Positions 1 to 12,159 of a DNA stretch of 64,000 nt are shown in pieces. The notes under the pieces were generated by a model. That model saw nothing but the letters and a program-made list of their open reading frames with translations, had not been told where the DNA came from and did not search any database. The stretch's first letter is position 1; every line of letters begins with the position of its first letter. Both the position numbers and the translations under genes were made by a program. This DNA is from Acanthosepion esculentum (lineage: Eukaryota > Mollusca > Cephalopoda > Sepiida > Sepiidae). Location: assembly GCA_964036315.1 (NCBI GenBank), contig OZ038479.1, forward strand, positions 59,237,746-59,301,745, in the 5' to 3' direction.

Positions 1-1090
1 ATTCTCAGATTTCAAAAAAAATCCTCAGAATAAGGTCAATATCTGCAAAAATATTTCAATTTTATCCTTTAATAGGTAGAGAAAAGCAAATGTTGATATC
101 GTAGTGAGGGTCACAATGCAATTCCCAATCAAGGTTGTAGGTAGTATGCACCAGCCCTGTTGAAGCCCTCGCTTTATCTGATTTTCTCACTAATTGATAG
201 TAATGGTCAATCAGATTAGATTGTTTGCCATTACTCCACTGTCAGATGTCAACACATCAATGAGGTTTGAACTCAAGAAACTATCAAATTAGTCTTTCAC
301 ATAGGTGCCATATATATGTTCCCACCCAACTCCACTTGTGAATTTTTAGATTTTCTACTAACATCTCCTGAGCCTATTTACACTCCTCGTGTCAATTACT
401 TATTACTCCTTGATGTTTTTGAATGGATATTTATTTATATATATTGGCAAGACTTCAGAGAAACATTTACAATTTTGTTAATGCATTTTATTTAAAAATA
501 TTGACAAATGTTTATTTTTAGTTTTATTTCTGTGGAGAGTGTTCAGAGGAACTACACTTCTCAGTTTCCCCAGTTGTAAACTTAATAGCTAAGAAGACCC
601 ACTTTGCCACAAATATTATAGCAAACCATTCTCATATAGTGAGATGTAAGTTCCTCCAAGCAGCTTCTTCCCACAATCCGCTGCCTTGTAGAATGAACTC
701 CCATGAAGTTGCTTCTCCAATCACTAAAATCTTAACCTGTTCAAGTCTAAATGGTCTGAGCAAATGACCATATCTTCTCTTAGGCATTGATGTACTGGGC
801 AAACATGTCTGCAGCAGATAATGGTACTTATCTCCTTGAAAAATGAATGAAAAAAAAAGAAATTAGTGACAAAAATGTATATTTTTAAGTTAATGACTAG
901 TAAGGTAGGTAATTTGAAAAATGAATGAAAAAAAGGAGGAAAGTTCATTTATAGTTTGGAAGGAAAGAGAGATGTTTTGTAATAATAAATGTTAGGAAGC
1001 AAGAGTTCTCTCCTTTTGTATGTATAATTCAGTTATTCTTTTTTTTTTTTTTAAAAAAACTACAGTTATTAAAAATAAAATATTGTTGAA
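1..1090. other. AT-rich non-coding DNA, no gene seen
   Basis: I see no protein family, RNA gene or clear repeat boundary here. The short open frames are rich in F, K, I and N, as expected by chance in AT-rich DNA. A poly-T run followed by poly-A lies near 1040-1057. Confidence 0.6.
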
Positions 1091-1720
1091 TGTTGTGTGA
1101 ATAAAACGAATTGCTCCATTGGTAATATCTTCTTTTGTTTCTCGTGTTAAATGATTCATGATCTTTCTTCGTATAGTGATTATTTATTGTACATAACATT
1201 TCTATTTCCTATGAATTCTTCTTCCGAAAAATTGACATGCAGTATAAAGTGGCATTGCCGTGATGGGGGCGTATCACAGATTCAAAAGTCAGGCACTGAG
1301 CTCTTAACATCGCCAATGTAGATTACCGGCAAAAAGCATCAGGTAAGAAGTTTGGGATAACTTTGTTGTTTCATATGATATAAATAAATCCAAGGATTTT
1401 AAACATAAGAAACCAAATTTTGTCTAACACCGCTTATCTTCCTTTGCGTTGTCAAGCGAAAGATTTTCTCAAAAGTAATTTCCCGTTTGTATCCTGTTTT
1501 TTTTTCGTTACTTAATTCTTTTGTTTTCGTCATTCTTTTCAACTTCGACATTATGAACTGAACGAACAATTCAAAAAACTGAATAGTTTGACAGAAATCC
1601 CAACAAAATCATTTGAAGAAAAAGAAATCATCTCGTTTTGTTTTTCTCATTGCATTTTCTGGTCTGAAAGGTAAGTGCAATAATCTAAATAATTTTAATA
1701 AAAAAGAAATCGTTATTTTA
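1091..1720 (+). repeat. Exon-like repeated module ending in a splice donor
   Basis: This stretch is similar to 59041-59500. Both copies contain a block with the words ACATTATGAACTGAAC and GACAGAAA, and both end in a consensus 5' splice site: AAAG|GTAAGTGC at 1670/1671 and AAAG|GTAAGTGC at 59441/59442. A third, decayed and donor-less copy of the block is at about 8380-8450. An unspaced duplicated donor could mark the first, non-coding exon of a gene family, possibly the zinc-finger genes downstream, or simply a transposon. No long open frame supports coding. Confidence 0.4.
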
Positions 1721-2413
1721 CTGACATACCTTACTATTTTTTTCATTTCCTTTTTATTTCCTGTTAGTATTAGCAAAATAAAAAAAATGAAAATAAATTC
1801 AGCTATGATTTCATCATGACAGATATTTTGAAGGAATAATATTTTTAAATCGGAAATTAGTTGGATTCTGTTATTTCACTTTGAGTTTGAAGTTTTTCTG
1901 TTTTTATTTTGTTTTAATTTAAATCGCACTAGCACAAAGTGAGTTTTTACTAGAGACCTGTCGATGAAAAATAGCAACTCTTATTAAATTCGACTTGTTT
2001 TTTGTTTTTAAATTAAAAAATCCTATGTTACTGAGACTCCTTTTAAAATTTAGAATATAGTTAGATAAATAAATTATAAATTTGAAAGATTATGGATTGC
2101 AAATGATATTTTTGGTTTGATGCAGTTCTGTTAGGACGATTTTTTTGCCGGAAGTGGAATGTAAAAACCTTTTAAATTTTTTTTTTTTTTTTTTTTTTTC
2201 GGTTTCACGCGAAATTTCCCGTTTGTAACTTTTTTTTTTTTTTTTATCTATTTCTTAATTCTTTTGCTTCAAATTAGACATGATGAACAGTTTTTTTTTT
2301 TTAGATACCTCCACTTTTTCGCTGAAAAAAAAAAAACAGCATATAGCTACCAAGATGAAAGAATCCCCAAACTTAGCAAAAGTTTTATTGTCAAAATGTT
2401 ATTAAGAGAAAAG

Positions 2414-2445
<32 letters not shown>

Positions 2446-2489
2446 ACCATTTTATTAAATTTTTTAATCCTTACTAACACGTTCAAAAT
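1721..2489. other. AT-rich non-coding DNA with homopolymers
   Basis: Contains T runs of about 20 or more bases near 2178-2200 and 2420-2445. Around 2305-2370 there is a degenerate stretch resembling the end of the GGTACC family (a TACCTCCA word followed by AAAAAACAGCATA). No gene is seen. Confidence 0.5.
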
Positions 2490-3420
2490 TTTGGTAACTC
2501 CACGAAATCGCTAAAAAAAATGGCATAGCTCATCATAGTATGATTAAAAAGACGCCAAACTTGACGAAAACAAAATTTTATCGTCTCTAGAGGAAAGACC
2601 AAAGTTTTTTTCATTATTTAAAAAAGTTTTTTCCTTCTTTTTAGAACATTCTAAATTTTGATTAAAAACCATTGTTTATCTTCTTTGTATCACCGTCACA
2701 TATACAATTTTTAGCACGTGGTTTGTTTTTTTTTTTTTGTATGACACCCGTTATTTTTGGAAATCTTGCAAAAATGAAAATAATTGTCGGATGTTAAATG
2801 AAACTTTCAGAAAGTATTCACAGATGATCGAAATTATTGTTTTTTTTAATTACATGACAGAAATATCCCCCCACCATAACTAATTTTATGAAAACTCTAG
2901 AAATTCGCTCGCGTCGGGTTTTAGTGATTACAATAGTTAAAAGCACAAGGCTTTGAAGAATGCAAATCACGTTTTGTGTTTTTTGTAATTGGACCACCCG
3001 TACCTGAAAAACAGCTTTGAACTGTAACATACAAAACTCAATAAAAATTTAATTTCAAATGCTTTTATTTTTATTTGCTTTTAGTTGTTTTTATTATGGA
3101 CAATATTTTCTGAAAGCAAAAAAATTTTCCGATGAATAATAAATTTTTAATACTGTTAGTGTTATTTCTTAATTATTTACATTTTTTTTACATTAAGTTG
3201 GTAAAATATTTTAAAATTAGTTAAAAGCCGCGTCGGGTTTCCTAAGTGTCCTTATGATATAGATCTTGTTTTAGTGCTTTGTAAATTGTATCGTTTTGAC
3301 TACTCCGAACACAGCATGTAATTAAAAAATGTAATTTTGTCTTTAAAAAAATACCGTTAAAACGGTTATTAAAAAATACGGGAGGTAACAAGCAATAACA
3401 GGTCACGTGACTTGAGTGTA
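2490..3420 (+). repeat. Fragment of the GGTACC-TIR repeat family
   Basis: The left edge resembles the family terminus (GGTAACTCCACGAAATCGCT). The body shares long blocks with 35640-36070 and 37950-38130, such as AACTAATTTTATGAAAACTC, ACAATATTTTCTGAAAGC and AGATCTTGTTTTAG. It has no coding capacity. It looks like an old partial copy of the 1.7-kb element described at 61428-63155. Confidence 0.6.
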
Positions 3421-4015
3421 ATGGTGTTGCAAATGTTGTGCATTTTGAATTAGCGTTTTTTACTCATTACAAAAATTTGAACATCATCTTTAAGCCATTT
3501 TCACCATCAACAAAAAAATACCATTTATTTCATTTATCATTTTACATATTTCATTGCAATTTCAATTTTTTTAAAGTTGTTTTACACTACAGCTTTCACT
3601 TTTCAGTGAGCCGTCTGTCAATTTTTCCATTACGGTTCATTTTCGTACTGTACCATTTGATTTCTTTTTAATTTTTTTATATAGCTACTTTTTCAATATA
3701 TTTCTTGAATTTGTGAAATTCTTTTTATAGATTTTTTAATTCATGTATATTTTTTTGTTATGAAATAAGATAACATATCCAACCGAGCACTGAAATTTGG
3801 CGCACTCAGATATTTTTCGAAAATTTTTTCTTTTTTTTTTTTTTCGTTTTTTATATTTTTTGATTTAGTTAATAGTCTTCATTGAGATTTTAATTCATTT
3901 CATTTACATATTTTTCATATAAAAAAGAAAAGAAAACTACCTAGCAATAACTGATATTATTTAATTTTTTTGTCATTCATTTTTATTTATCAAAATACTA
4001 CTGTATATAAATTTA

Positions 4016-4053
<38 letters not shown>

Positions 4054-4739
4054 CCTTATTAGTTTGTTTCATTTCTAGACATACAGAACAACATATAACT
4101 ATCTCGGTGATCATTGTGAATTCAAACAAACTATCCAGTATTGCCTCTGAGTCCTTGGTCCATTCTGCCTGCAGCTCATAAAAATTCATTGTCATCACCC
4201 TGCTTAAAATGTGTTAAAAAACAAAAATACATCAAGCCATTTCTCAAACTTAAATTATAAAAAGAAAAAATTGTGTTTTTTTACAAGGTGATGACAACTT
4301 GTTATTGTTGGCTGGCTGGCCCTTGACCTAGCAATGTCGAAGTCAATTTTTTTTGGCTTAATTTCAACACTGTTTTCCTCAATGCTGATTTAAAATAAAA
4401 ACATGCAAAAAAAAAAATCCTGGTTTCTAATGTTCAGGTATAGTAATTTTAACTATTTTTTTTTTCATATTTTATGCCCAGAAAAAAATTTTAATCATTT
4501 TCACCAACCAATTTCACTCAGAAATGAAAGAGCATTCTTTGCTTTCAGGAAATACTTAGTTTCATGGGGTGCAGATCAAAAGTTTCCTTTTTGTTCAGAT
4601 GACGACATAAGTTATTTTTCAATATTTTTTTCAGGGCAAATAGGCTGCAGTGTAGTGTAACAAAATAACTATTGATATGTTTGTGATGATTTTTACTTAG
4701 GATAGAAATGTTTTATCAAGCAGATGTATTGACTTTAGG
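3421..4739. other. AT-rich non-coding DNA
   Basis: No gene or family is recognised. The stretch includes the 33-base T run at 4018-4050. The open frames through it are dominated by F/K codons from homopolymers. Confidence 0.5.
4018..4050. repeat. Poly-T homopolymer, about 33 bases
   Basis: An uninterrupted run of T, read directly. It is the longest homopolymer in the window. On the minus strand it could be the poly-A tail of a retrotransposed sequence, but nothing recognisable lies beside it. Confidence 0.9.
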
Positions 4740-4920
4740 GGGCTACAGCTACGTTACGTCATTTATGTCCTTCCGTATGATCATTCGGATCTCACGTTAG
4801 CTGTCGATATGTGATGATGAGACATCACTCATTGCCTTGCCTGTCAATAGCGAAAGATGTTAAGATCGCCTCCCTTTATTTTAAACCACTTTTTTTTCGA
4901 AGAAAGTAAGTAAAAGTTTC
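4740..4920 (+). repeat. Repeated module with a CGTTAGCTGTC core and a splice-donor-like end
   Basis: CACGTTAGCTGTCGATA followed by GAAGAAAGTAAGTAAAAG matches, in order and spacing, the module at 63420-63570 (GACGTTAGCTGTCAATA, then AAAAAAGTTAGTAAT). An inverted copy of the core lies at 26330-26470. GTAAGT at 4906-4911 is donor-like. The function is unknown. Confidence 0.4.
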
Positions 4921-6244
4921 CTTAGAAATATATTAAATAATCTTTAAATTAGATAATTTTCGTTAAAAAAAATTTGAAAAACCTATAATTGATTTTTAAA
5001 AGAAATTTAAACTCGGATTTTAACTTAGTTTAAAAAATTTTTTAAATATGGCTGATATCGTTTTTTGTTTTTTTTTTCAATAATTTTGCTGACAAAAAAA
5101 CAAGATTTTTAACTAAAATTTCGGACATGCTAAGAATGAGTAAAAAATTTTAAAAAATAATCAAAAAATACTTTGGTATTTCTTCTTAATGATATATATA
5201 CTTAAGGAGATAAAAAAATTTTTTCATCAAATTTAAGGCCTTTCTTGTCAAGCTATACTGTTTTTGTTTACATTTCGTGGAGGTACCTATAAAAATCTTT
5301 CGTTTTTTTTTTTTTGTTTTTTGTTTTTTTTTGTCAGCGGTCGACGTATTTGCGAGTAATATTTTTATTTAGCTTCAGGTGAAAAACATTGATTTTGGAA
5401 ATTCCTGCAAAATTCAAATAATTGTCGGATTTTAATTAAACTTTTAGGATTTATTCAAAAATAAATGAAATTAATTTTGAATTTTTTTTTTAAAGAAAAA
5501 TTTACTTAATTTTGAGAAAATAGATTTTCATCCGGAAATTGTTTATTATTATTATTTTAACTTAAAACTAAAAAAAAAAAAAAAAAAAGCAGGACTCCTT
5601 GGAGAATGTAAATCATTAATTTCTTTTTCTTTTCTTTTTTCTCAAATTATTACTTATTTCCCGAAAATCGGCAACAAATCATACAATAAAACTATGACAT
5701 TATTTTAATTATAACAGCTTTTAATTGCTTTTTTTAAGATTTAAGGACACGATTGTCTTCAGGAAAAAAAAATTTCAGTGAATAATAAATTTTTACAAGA
5801 ATTGTTTTGATTTTTATTATCATTATTATTATTAATTATAACAATTTATCACGTCATTTTCTTGTGTTACAGAAGTTTCCATATACCAACAATCATTATG
5901 ACATGACCTGTCATTGCCTTGTATTACGTAAAATAAAATATGGTGACGTTGGTTAAAAAAAATCACAGCGACTGTTTTGTTTTAAAAATACATTTTTGTG
6001 TTATTTTAAACTTAAATAAATAATTTTTTTCAAATCAGATTATTCTTTAAATCCTCTAATATTCCTCAAGTTAAATTTCAGAAAAGTATATTTTATTTTT
6101 GGAAGATTTTTAATACAGAGAATTACATAGCGATGAGAGACAACTAAAAAAGGGCACTACTAATCAGTTATTTTAGAAAAAAAAATTAAAAGATCGATTC
6201 CAATTTTTTAAACTTCTGTTTGAAATACACCAGAATATTTTGCT
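4921..6244. repeat. Decayed GGTACC-family fragments
   Basis: An inverted family end, GTGGAGGTACCTAT, is at about 5277-5290. It is followed by blocks shared with 60190-60760 (AAATCAAATAATTGTC and TAATGAAACTTT variants). From 6040 to 6240 there is another block (AATACAGAGAATTACAT) also present at 40200, 41540 and, weakly, 60010-60100. No gene is seen. Confidence 0.45.
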
Positions 6245-8000
6245 TACTTAGGTACCTTCATGAGATCGCTAAAAAGAGTATAGAATGACAAAAAAAGACG
6301 CCAAACTTGACGAAACAAAACTTTATCATCTAAATGTTTGCTGTTATTATTAAGAAGAAAGATCAAAGTATTTTTGGAGTATTTTTTTACATTTTTTAAT
6401 CGTTCCTAGCACATCCAAAATTTTCGTTAAAAATTTTGTTTTTTTAGTCAGCAAAATTCACAGATAATCGATCATGTCATTCATTTTTTTCCAATTTATA
6501 AAAAAATGAAAATCTCAGTTTAAAATTCTTTTAAAAATCAATTATAATTTTTTTTAAACTTATTTTAAGAAAATCAGAAATCATATTTATTTAAAATATT
6601 TTGAAACAAGCTTAACTTAGTTTCTGCACCAAAAAGACTTAGTTTGAAAATAAAACGATGCAAGTCATAACATTTTGTGTCACATGACAGGTAACGAAAG
6701 ACATTTTCATGATGTTTTGATAGCTTACATGAGGATAATTTGTTCTACGGAAGGAGAGAAGTGAAGTTATTTAGATTTAAGTAAACAAATTATTTACCTC
6801 GTTATTTTTAAGGAAAACTTTCAGCACTCTAATTTTTTTTTTTTGTACTTAACTTTCACCTTTACATTTACAATGCTTTATGGAAAATATGTTATAAAGA
6901 AATTAAAATAAAACTGTTGAGAGTGAGATTAAATTTCATAAGAAAGGTATCTAATTAATTTATAAGTACCTTTCTTATTAAATTTTATCAGAAGTGTACA
7001 TAAAATACAAATTTAAATTTCATAAGATGATACTGATACTTGTAGGTACACTTCTCAGTTGAAATTGAAAAATCAAACTAACTTTACATGTGTTTTGCAA
7101 AAATAAATCTATCTCAAAAGGACATTTACTAAACTGAATGCGGCTTTTAACTAATTTTATAATATTTTAACAACTTAAATGTAAAAATCTATTATAATTA
7201 AAGAAATAACAAATAATTGTATTAAAAATTCAGTATTTATGTTAAATACTAGACAGAAACTCAATCCACGTGACGTTTTTTTTATTGCATGCATGATACT
7301 TCCAGTCTTCTGTAGATTTGATTTATTGACACAGATTATATTTTTTATATACTGTTGTTCATTAGTTTGTAAGAAGCTTTGGAAATTATAATCTGTAAAT
7401 AGTTATCTACTTAATAACAATATTTGTTAAATTTTACAAACTTTTCCCTAATTTTAGAAGAATTAACAACATAATGTAAAAATAATAAAATATTTCAGAA
7501 ATAACAATTGTTTTAAGAATGCATTTTTCATCGAAATATCTTTTTTGCTTTCAGACAATATTGTCCATGTTCATTAAAATAAATAAAAGCAATTAAAAGC
7601 TTTTGAAATTAAATAATATTTTTGTTTTATTGAGTTTTGTATGTTACAATTCATAGATGATTTTCAGGTAGAGGTGGTCCAACTAAAAAAAAAAAAACAT
7701 GATTTGGTTTCCTCAAAGCCTTGTGCTTTTAACTAATATAATCACTAATCTAACCAAAATTGAAATTATAGAGCTTTTGTACAGTTAGTTATGGGGGAGG
7801 GGGTAATACATATGAAAAAAAATATTTTTGCCATGACTTTAAAAAAGGAAAACATATTTATAATAAGTTCCATCATTTGTGAATAGTTTCTGAAAGCTTC
7901 ATTAAAATCCAACAATTATTTTTATTTTTGCAAGATTTTCAAAATTAATATTTGTCATACAGTAAAAAACACCCTAAAATTTTATATTTTACTAGTTCCA
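6245..8000 (+). mobile_element. GGTACC-TIR non-autonomous element, partial copy 1
   Basis: It starts with TAGGTACCTTCATGAGATCG and follows the element at 61428-63155 almost throughout. It shares the block around GGAAGGAGAGAAGTGAA and the internal hairpin (arms at 6933-6947 and 6969-6983, one mismatch). Relative to that copy it has an internal deletion near 7010 and an insertion of about 240 bp between about 7250 and 7500. A separate inverted family end (CTCATGAAGGCACCTAT) follows at about 8198-8214. No coding capacity. Confidence 0.6.
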
Positions 8001-9429
8001 GTGATACAAAGAGAAACAAGGTTTTTTTTAATCAAAATTTAGAATGTTCTAAAAAGAAGGAAAAATTTTAAAAAAATAATTAAAATCTACTTTGATCTTT
8101 CCTCTTAATAACATAAACATTTAGACGCTAAAATTTTGTTTTTGTCAAGTTTGGCGTCTTTTTCATCATGCTATGCTCTGTTTTTTTTTCAATCTCATGA
8201 AGGCACCTATGCTTACTGGAAATAGTAAATTTAATCTTTCAGCTTTCAATTAACGCTAAAATGAAATCTTCAAGAAAGCTTTTTCATTTATAAAAAATCA
8301 TTTTAAACCTTAGGTATCAAAAATTAGTGAATGTACCAATATGTACTGAATGAAAGAATGAGCAATACAAAAATTGGTTACATTGACAGAGAAATCTTAA
8401 GAAAATTATTTGAACACAAAGAAATCATCTTGTTTTTATCACTGAATGTTGTTACCTCCACTAAAACACCCCACAAAAAGCAAACCATGATAAAAAATGT
8501 CTGAACAAACTTAATAAAAACTAAGTTTTATCTTAATGCCATTATTAAGAGGAAAGTTCTAAGTATTTTTTAATACATAAACTTTTTAATCCTTTTTAAA
8601 TTGTTAAAAATTATATTTTTCTTGCATCAGCAGATGGACTATAAATTATATTGTTTTTTTTTTTGCAGTAAAAGATAGTGATTTGGAAATTCTAGCAAAA
8701 ATTAAATAAGTTTCCATTCTTAAAATAATTTTAAATTGAATAATTTATAAAGTTTTAAATCTTTTAGAATCTTGTCTTATTTTACAGATGTTATGTGATA
8801 TTGTTATTAAATAAAAACTATATTTATCATTCATAATTAGTAAAGCTTAATCAAGCAGAAAGAATTTTGAATTTTTGTGTGTGTGTACACAAACATGCTG
8901 GTTTCTTTTTTTTACTTTTTTTTAAAAAATGAATTTTCATCCTTTGGATTTAAATTTACTACATTTAACTCCTTTATTTTCTGATAATGTGATGTATGGA
9001 CATCTGCATTTAGGACGTTTAATGATAAATGAACGCTTACTCTGCAATGTTGCAGACTCTGCATCAACATGAAATATTATTCTTATGTTAATTTTATGAG
9101 CTTACTCTTCCATGTTTGTACAAAGCATGTTGGAAAAGAACATTTGAATATTTTCCTGCAGTACATTGCCAATTCTTTCTTTGGTAAACTGAGTGACAAG
9201 AAAGGCTATAGAACCCAGCCTGTCCTGCTATTCAACCCATAGCTGGAGAAGAGGAGATGGATTTATACCTTTCACAAAGGTATTTGCACATGAGTGAGTG
9301 TAACAAATTCAGTTTGAATTCAAATTGGGCACTTAGAGTTCCCATTCCAAGTTGATATTCATTACACCACAACACACATTCTGGGACATTGATACACACA
9401 CACAAACAATTCAAAATTCTTTTTAAAAT
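8001..9429. other. Non-coding DNA with family fragments
   Basis: 8000-8215 is an inverted GGTACC-family end. 8200-8340 carries a block shared with 40330-40450 and 41640-41790 (CTTCAAGAAAG, then TTCATTTATAAA). From 8450 to 9429 I recognise nothing. Confidence 0.45.
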
Positions 9430-9670
9430 TTTTGTGGAGTAAAGAGTACACTCACCCACTCACAGTGACTCTATGAACTCGTCCAATACTATAAAAAGTT
9501 TCATGGTATGAAGTTGAGAGTAAGTCGTATTGGAGTCTGCTTTCATACGAACTATGCTGGCATTACGGCAATAGCCTAAGCATTACACATAGAGAATATT
9601 TTAACAAATTATATTATACAAAGTACAAGTGTTTGTTATAACAATTGCCCTACAATAGTAAGTTATAGTA
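9430..9670 (+). repeat. 5' LTR of the gypsy element
   Basis: Aligns with 13221-13430: shared words include GTAAAGAGTACAC, CATGGTATGA and TAGAGAATATTTTAA. It carries about 30 extra bases near 9611-9632 and a 6-base insertion near 9456 relative to the 3' copy. Its left edge has lost the TG seen at 13221. Confidence 0.8.
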
Positions 9671-9810
9671 GTTGGCAACAAGGATACCCAGGATAAAAAT
9701 AACAAAATTATAACTGGAGTTATAATAGTTGACAATGAGGAATTGAAATGAAACGCAGATAAGTACCACTTTGTAAATGAAGTTATAATAGTGAGCAACC
9801 AGATTTTCGA
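9661..9810 (+). repeat. Three spaced copies of a leader motif after the 5' LTR
   Basis: AGTTATAGTAGTTGGCAAC at about 9661, AGTTATAATAGTTGACAAT at about 9719 and AGTTATAATAGTGAGCAAC at about 9781 recur at about 60-base spacing across the LTR/leader junction. The LTR end is part of the first copy, so the exact LTR boundary and primer-binding site cannot be fixed. The motif may come from slippage or repeated strand transfer during reverse transcription. Confidence 0.5.
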
Positions 9811-9880
9811 AACACATTTGTGCAGCAGGAATTATAAGAATTGCAACCGTGTTAGTTTTTAAAAAAATTTTCTTGCAGAT

Positions 9881-10700
9881 ATGAAGAAAATTTTAGCATC
9901 AATAGTTGAAATTCAACAACAGAAGCAGTAACAAAATATCCAACTGTTACTACAGTTGCAAAAACAATAAGAAGATTTGTTGGAAGTGGTTTTGAAGAAA
10001 AATGCTTCAATGTCTCTTATACCAGATGCAGTGCAAAACAACATATCAGAATTTGTATACAATCCTGATACAGACCGACTTTTGCTGCGTATTTTCACCA
10101 ACAAAAAAATATTTAGTCATGAATACAGTGGCTGGGAAGAAAATAAGAAAAAGAGGTTCTTAAGAAAAAATAGTGCCAATAGAGTAAAAAAAATACTTCA
10201 ATTATATTTTACTGAGAAAATCAGGTGAAATAGTTTGAAAACACAGTATACATTCTGGCAAAAACTTTTAGTGACGAGTGCACTCTGTTCCATGTTCGTT
10301 GGAGGTGCATGAATTTAATCAAAAAAGATGAAGATTTTGTCACGTATGCAGGTACTGTCAACAGAAAATGTGAACAATTTAAACTAAAGGAAATGACTCC
10401 AGATATGTTCAGGGGATTCATTTTCATGCAAGGTCTAACAGTAGTAAAAGATGCTGAAGTATGAATGAAAATTTTAGCAAAGTTTGAACATAATAATAAT
10501 GTAACACTCCAGGAAATAGTGGACAATTGCCAAACAATGCTAAGTCAGAAGCATGATTCTGAAAAACTTCAGAATAAAAAATGTGCATTGGTAAAAGCTA
10601 AGGAAAAATGCACAAAAAAAGAATATAAAATCTTGTTTCAGATGTGTAAACTTACATCTTGGGAAAGACTGTCTATGGAAAAATGCAGGATGCCATGAAT
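9881..10700 (+). pseudogene. gag remnant of the gypsy element
   Basis: Opens with ATGAAGAAAATTTTAGC and soon meets in-frame stops. The longer intact stretches are at 9977-10228 and 10465-10698. The pattern ISEFVYNPD, then LFHVRW, then NRKCEQF, then MFRGFIFMQGL, then TLQEIV, follows the capsid-like Gag found in metazoan Ty3/gypsy elements: a hydrophobic entry, an N-R-x-C-E block, an I-F-x-x-G-L block and a helical tail. No zinc knuckle is readable downstream. It is broken by at least three stops or frameshifts and is not functional. Confidence 0.7.
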
Positions 10701-10789
10701 GTGGTAAAAAAAAAAAAAGGATATATCAAATCACACTGCAGAACTAAACGAAGAAAAAAATTTTTGTAGGAAGAAATTTATCGACAATA

Positions 10790-11000
10790 TTGTGATGGTA
10801 AAAATAGGCATATGAAACCAGAAAATTTGTAACACACAAATCAATGTGGGATTAAAAATGTTACTAAATACTGGTAGTGACATTTCAATAGTAAATGAAA
10901 GCATATGAAAAGAAATTGGAAAACCTTTATTAAAAAGGACTTACAAAGTCGCAACTTCAGTTTCTGGTGAGAAATTATTTTTTAGGAGAGTATTAATGTG
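10790..11000 (+). pseudogene. Aspartic protease remnant with altered active site
   Basis: At 10861-10890 the frame reads LLNTGSDISI followed by a WKEIGKP-like block. In retroviral-type aspartic proteases this position is LxDTGSD. Here the catalytic Asp codon is AAT (Asn) at 10867-10869, a G-to-A change. Several frame breaks flank the motif. It normally matures Gag-Pol; this copy would be inactive even if it were translated. Confidence 0.65.
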
Positions 11001-11199
11001 ATGTTTATTTTCGAAATAAGCAAGTAAAAACAAGTCAGATTAAGAAATGCGACGAATCTATTCCATATAAACTGGATGAAACTTTCTGAACTGTGGGATT
11101 TGCTAATAAATGCTTATTGCAAAAATGTAAGTGGACAAGCAACCAATTTAAGAAGTCGGTGCAAAAATTTTAAGGAAAAATTAAAAAAATGTTTTCCTA

Positions 11200-11570
11200 A
11201 TGTTCTGTCTAATTAACTGGGTCAGTGTTCAAAGTTCATGGCAAATTTTCAAATAAAAAAGGTTCGACGCCAGTATTTAAACCAAGACGGAAATACCATT
11301 CACAACATTAGAACATGTAAATGACAATTTCTGGTCTGTCCAACTGTTCATTTACTTGTTCTAATGGTAGGAAACCATATCTGTCGAAGACAAATCCAAT
11401 TAGAAATATACCTACACCAACAAACAAAACTATGTTACAAGCTTTTTTAGGATAGGTTAATTATTATCGAATTTATGTACATAATATAAATTTGACAGCT
11501 ACACTTGACAATCTACTAAAAAAAAGGAGCAAAGTGGAATTGGGATCAGATATGTCAAAAAGATGCTAGT
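11200..11570 (+). pseudogene. Reverse-transcriptase remnant lacking its catalytic core
   Basis: The start of a gypsy reverse transcriptase is readable at about 11220-11325 (a PVFKPRRK block, then LEHVN). About 80 bases later the sequence jumps to the far end of the domain (LQAFLG, VNYYRIYV, then a DNLLKKRSK block near 11450-11530). The several hundred bases that should hold the palm with its two catalytic aspartates are absent, so the gap is an internal deletion. Stops are also present. Confidence 0.7.
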
Positions 11571-11599
11571 GATTAGTGTTTGAGCAGTGATTTTACACA

Positions 11600-11930
11600 A
11601 ATATGATGGTGGTAAAATGAAAGTTTTCATGCTTGCTTCTACCAGCAGAAAAAAAATTACAGCTAGATAAAGAAGCTCTAGCAATCATATTTGCTCTGAA
11701 AAAATTCCATTTATTCATAGAAGACATTTCCCATTGAAAATAGACCATTAACAGTTGTTAGCAATATATATGGTTCAAAGAAAGGTATACCTACCCATCC
11801 AGCTAACAGATTAACGCTGGGGTACCATCCTGTTAAATTATAATTTTATGATGGAGTTTTAACCATCTAAAAAATTAGGATGTGGATGGATTATCTAGGG
11901 GTTAATATCTAAAAATGTGGAACCATTGGA
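11600..11930 (+). pseudogene. RNase H-region remnant
   Basis: A LDKEALAIIFALKKFHLFI block at about 11660-11722, followed by LKIDH near 11735-11750, is the classic end of the RNase H domain in Ty3/gypsy pol (E-x-x-A-I-x-x-A-x-x-x-F and a T/I-D-H block). It sits in the expected position after the reverse transcriptase. Premature stops interrupt it on both sides. Confidence 0.65.
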
Positions 11931-12159
11931 GGACACAGTAATGGCAGTGCTAAAAAGTGAGATGAAAATTAAAAACATTCTATGCAACATAGAACAGGAA
12001 TTACCAATTAAACTGGATGAACTTAAAGAAAAATTAGTAAAGGACATCTTTTATTGCTAAAATAAAGAAGAAATTAAAGCAAACTAAAAAGAACTGAATC
12101 AAGAATTGAACACATACTCAACAACATGTGATGGTGTTGTAATGTATGGACAAAATAAT

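Noticed and set aside
250..275. GAGGTTTGAACTCAAG, resembling a tRNA-type B box
   Set aside because: No matching A box or tRNA fold upstream and no A-rich tail; a SINE or tRNA gene cannot be supported.
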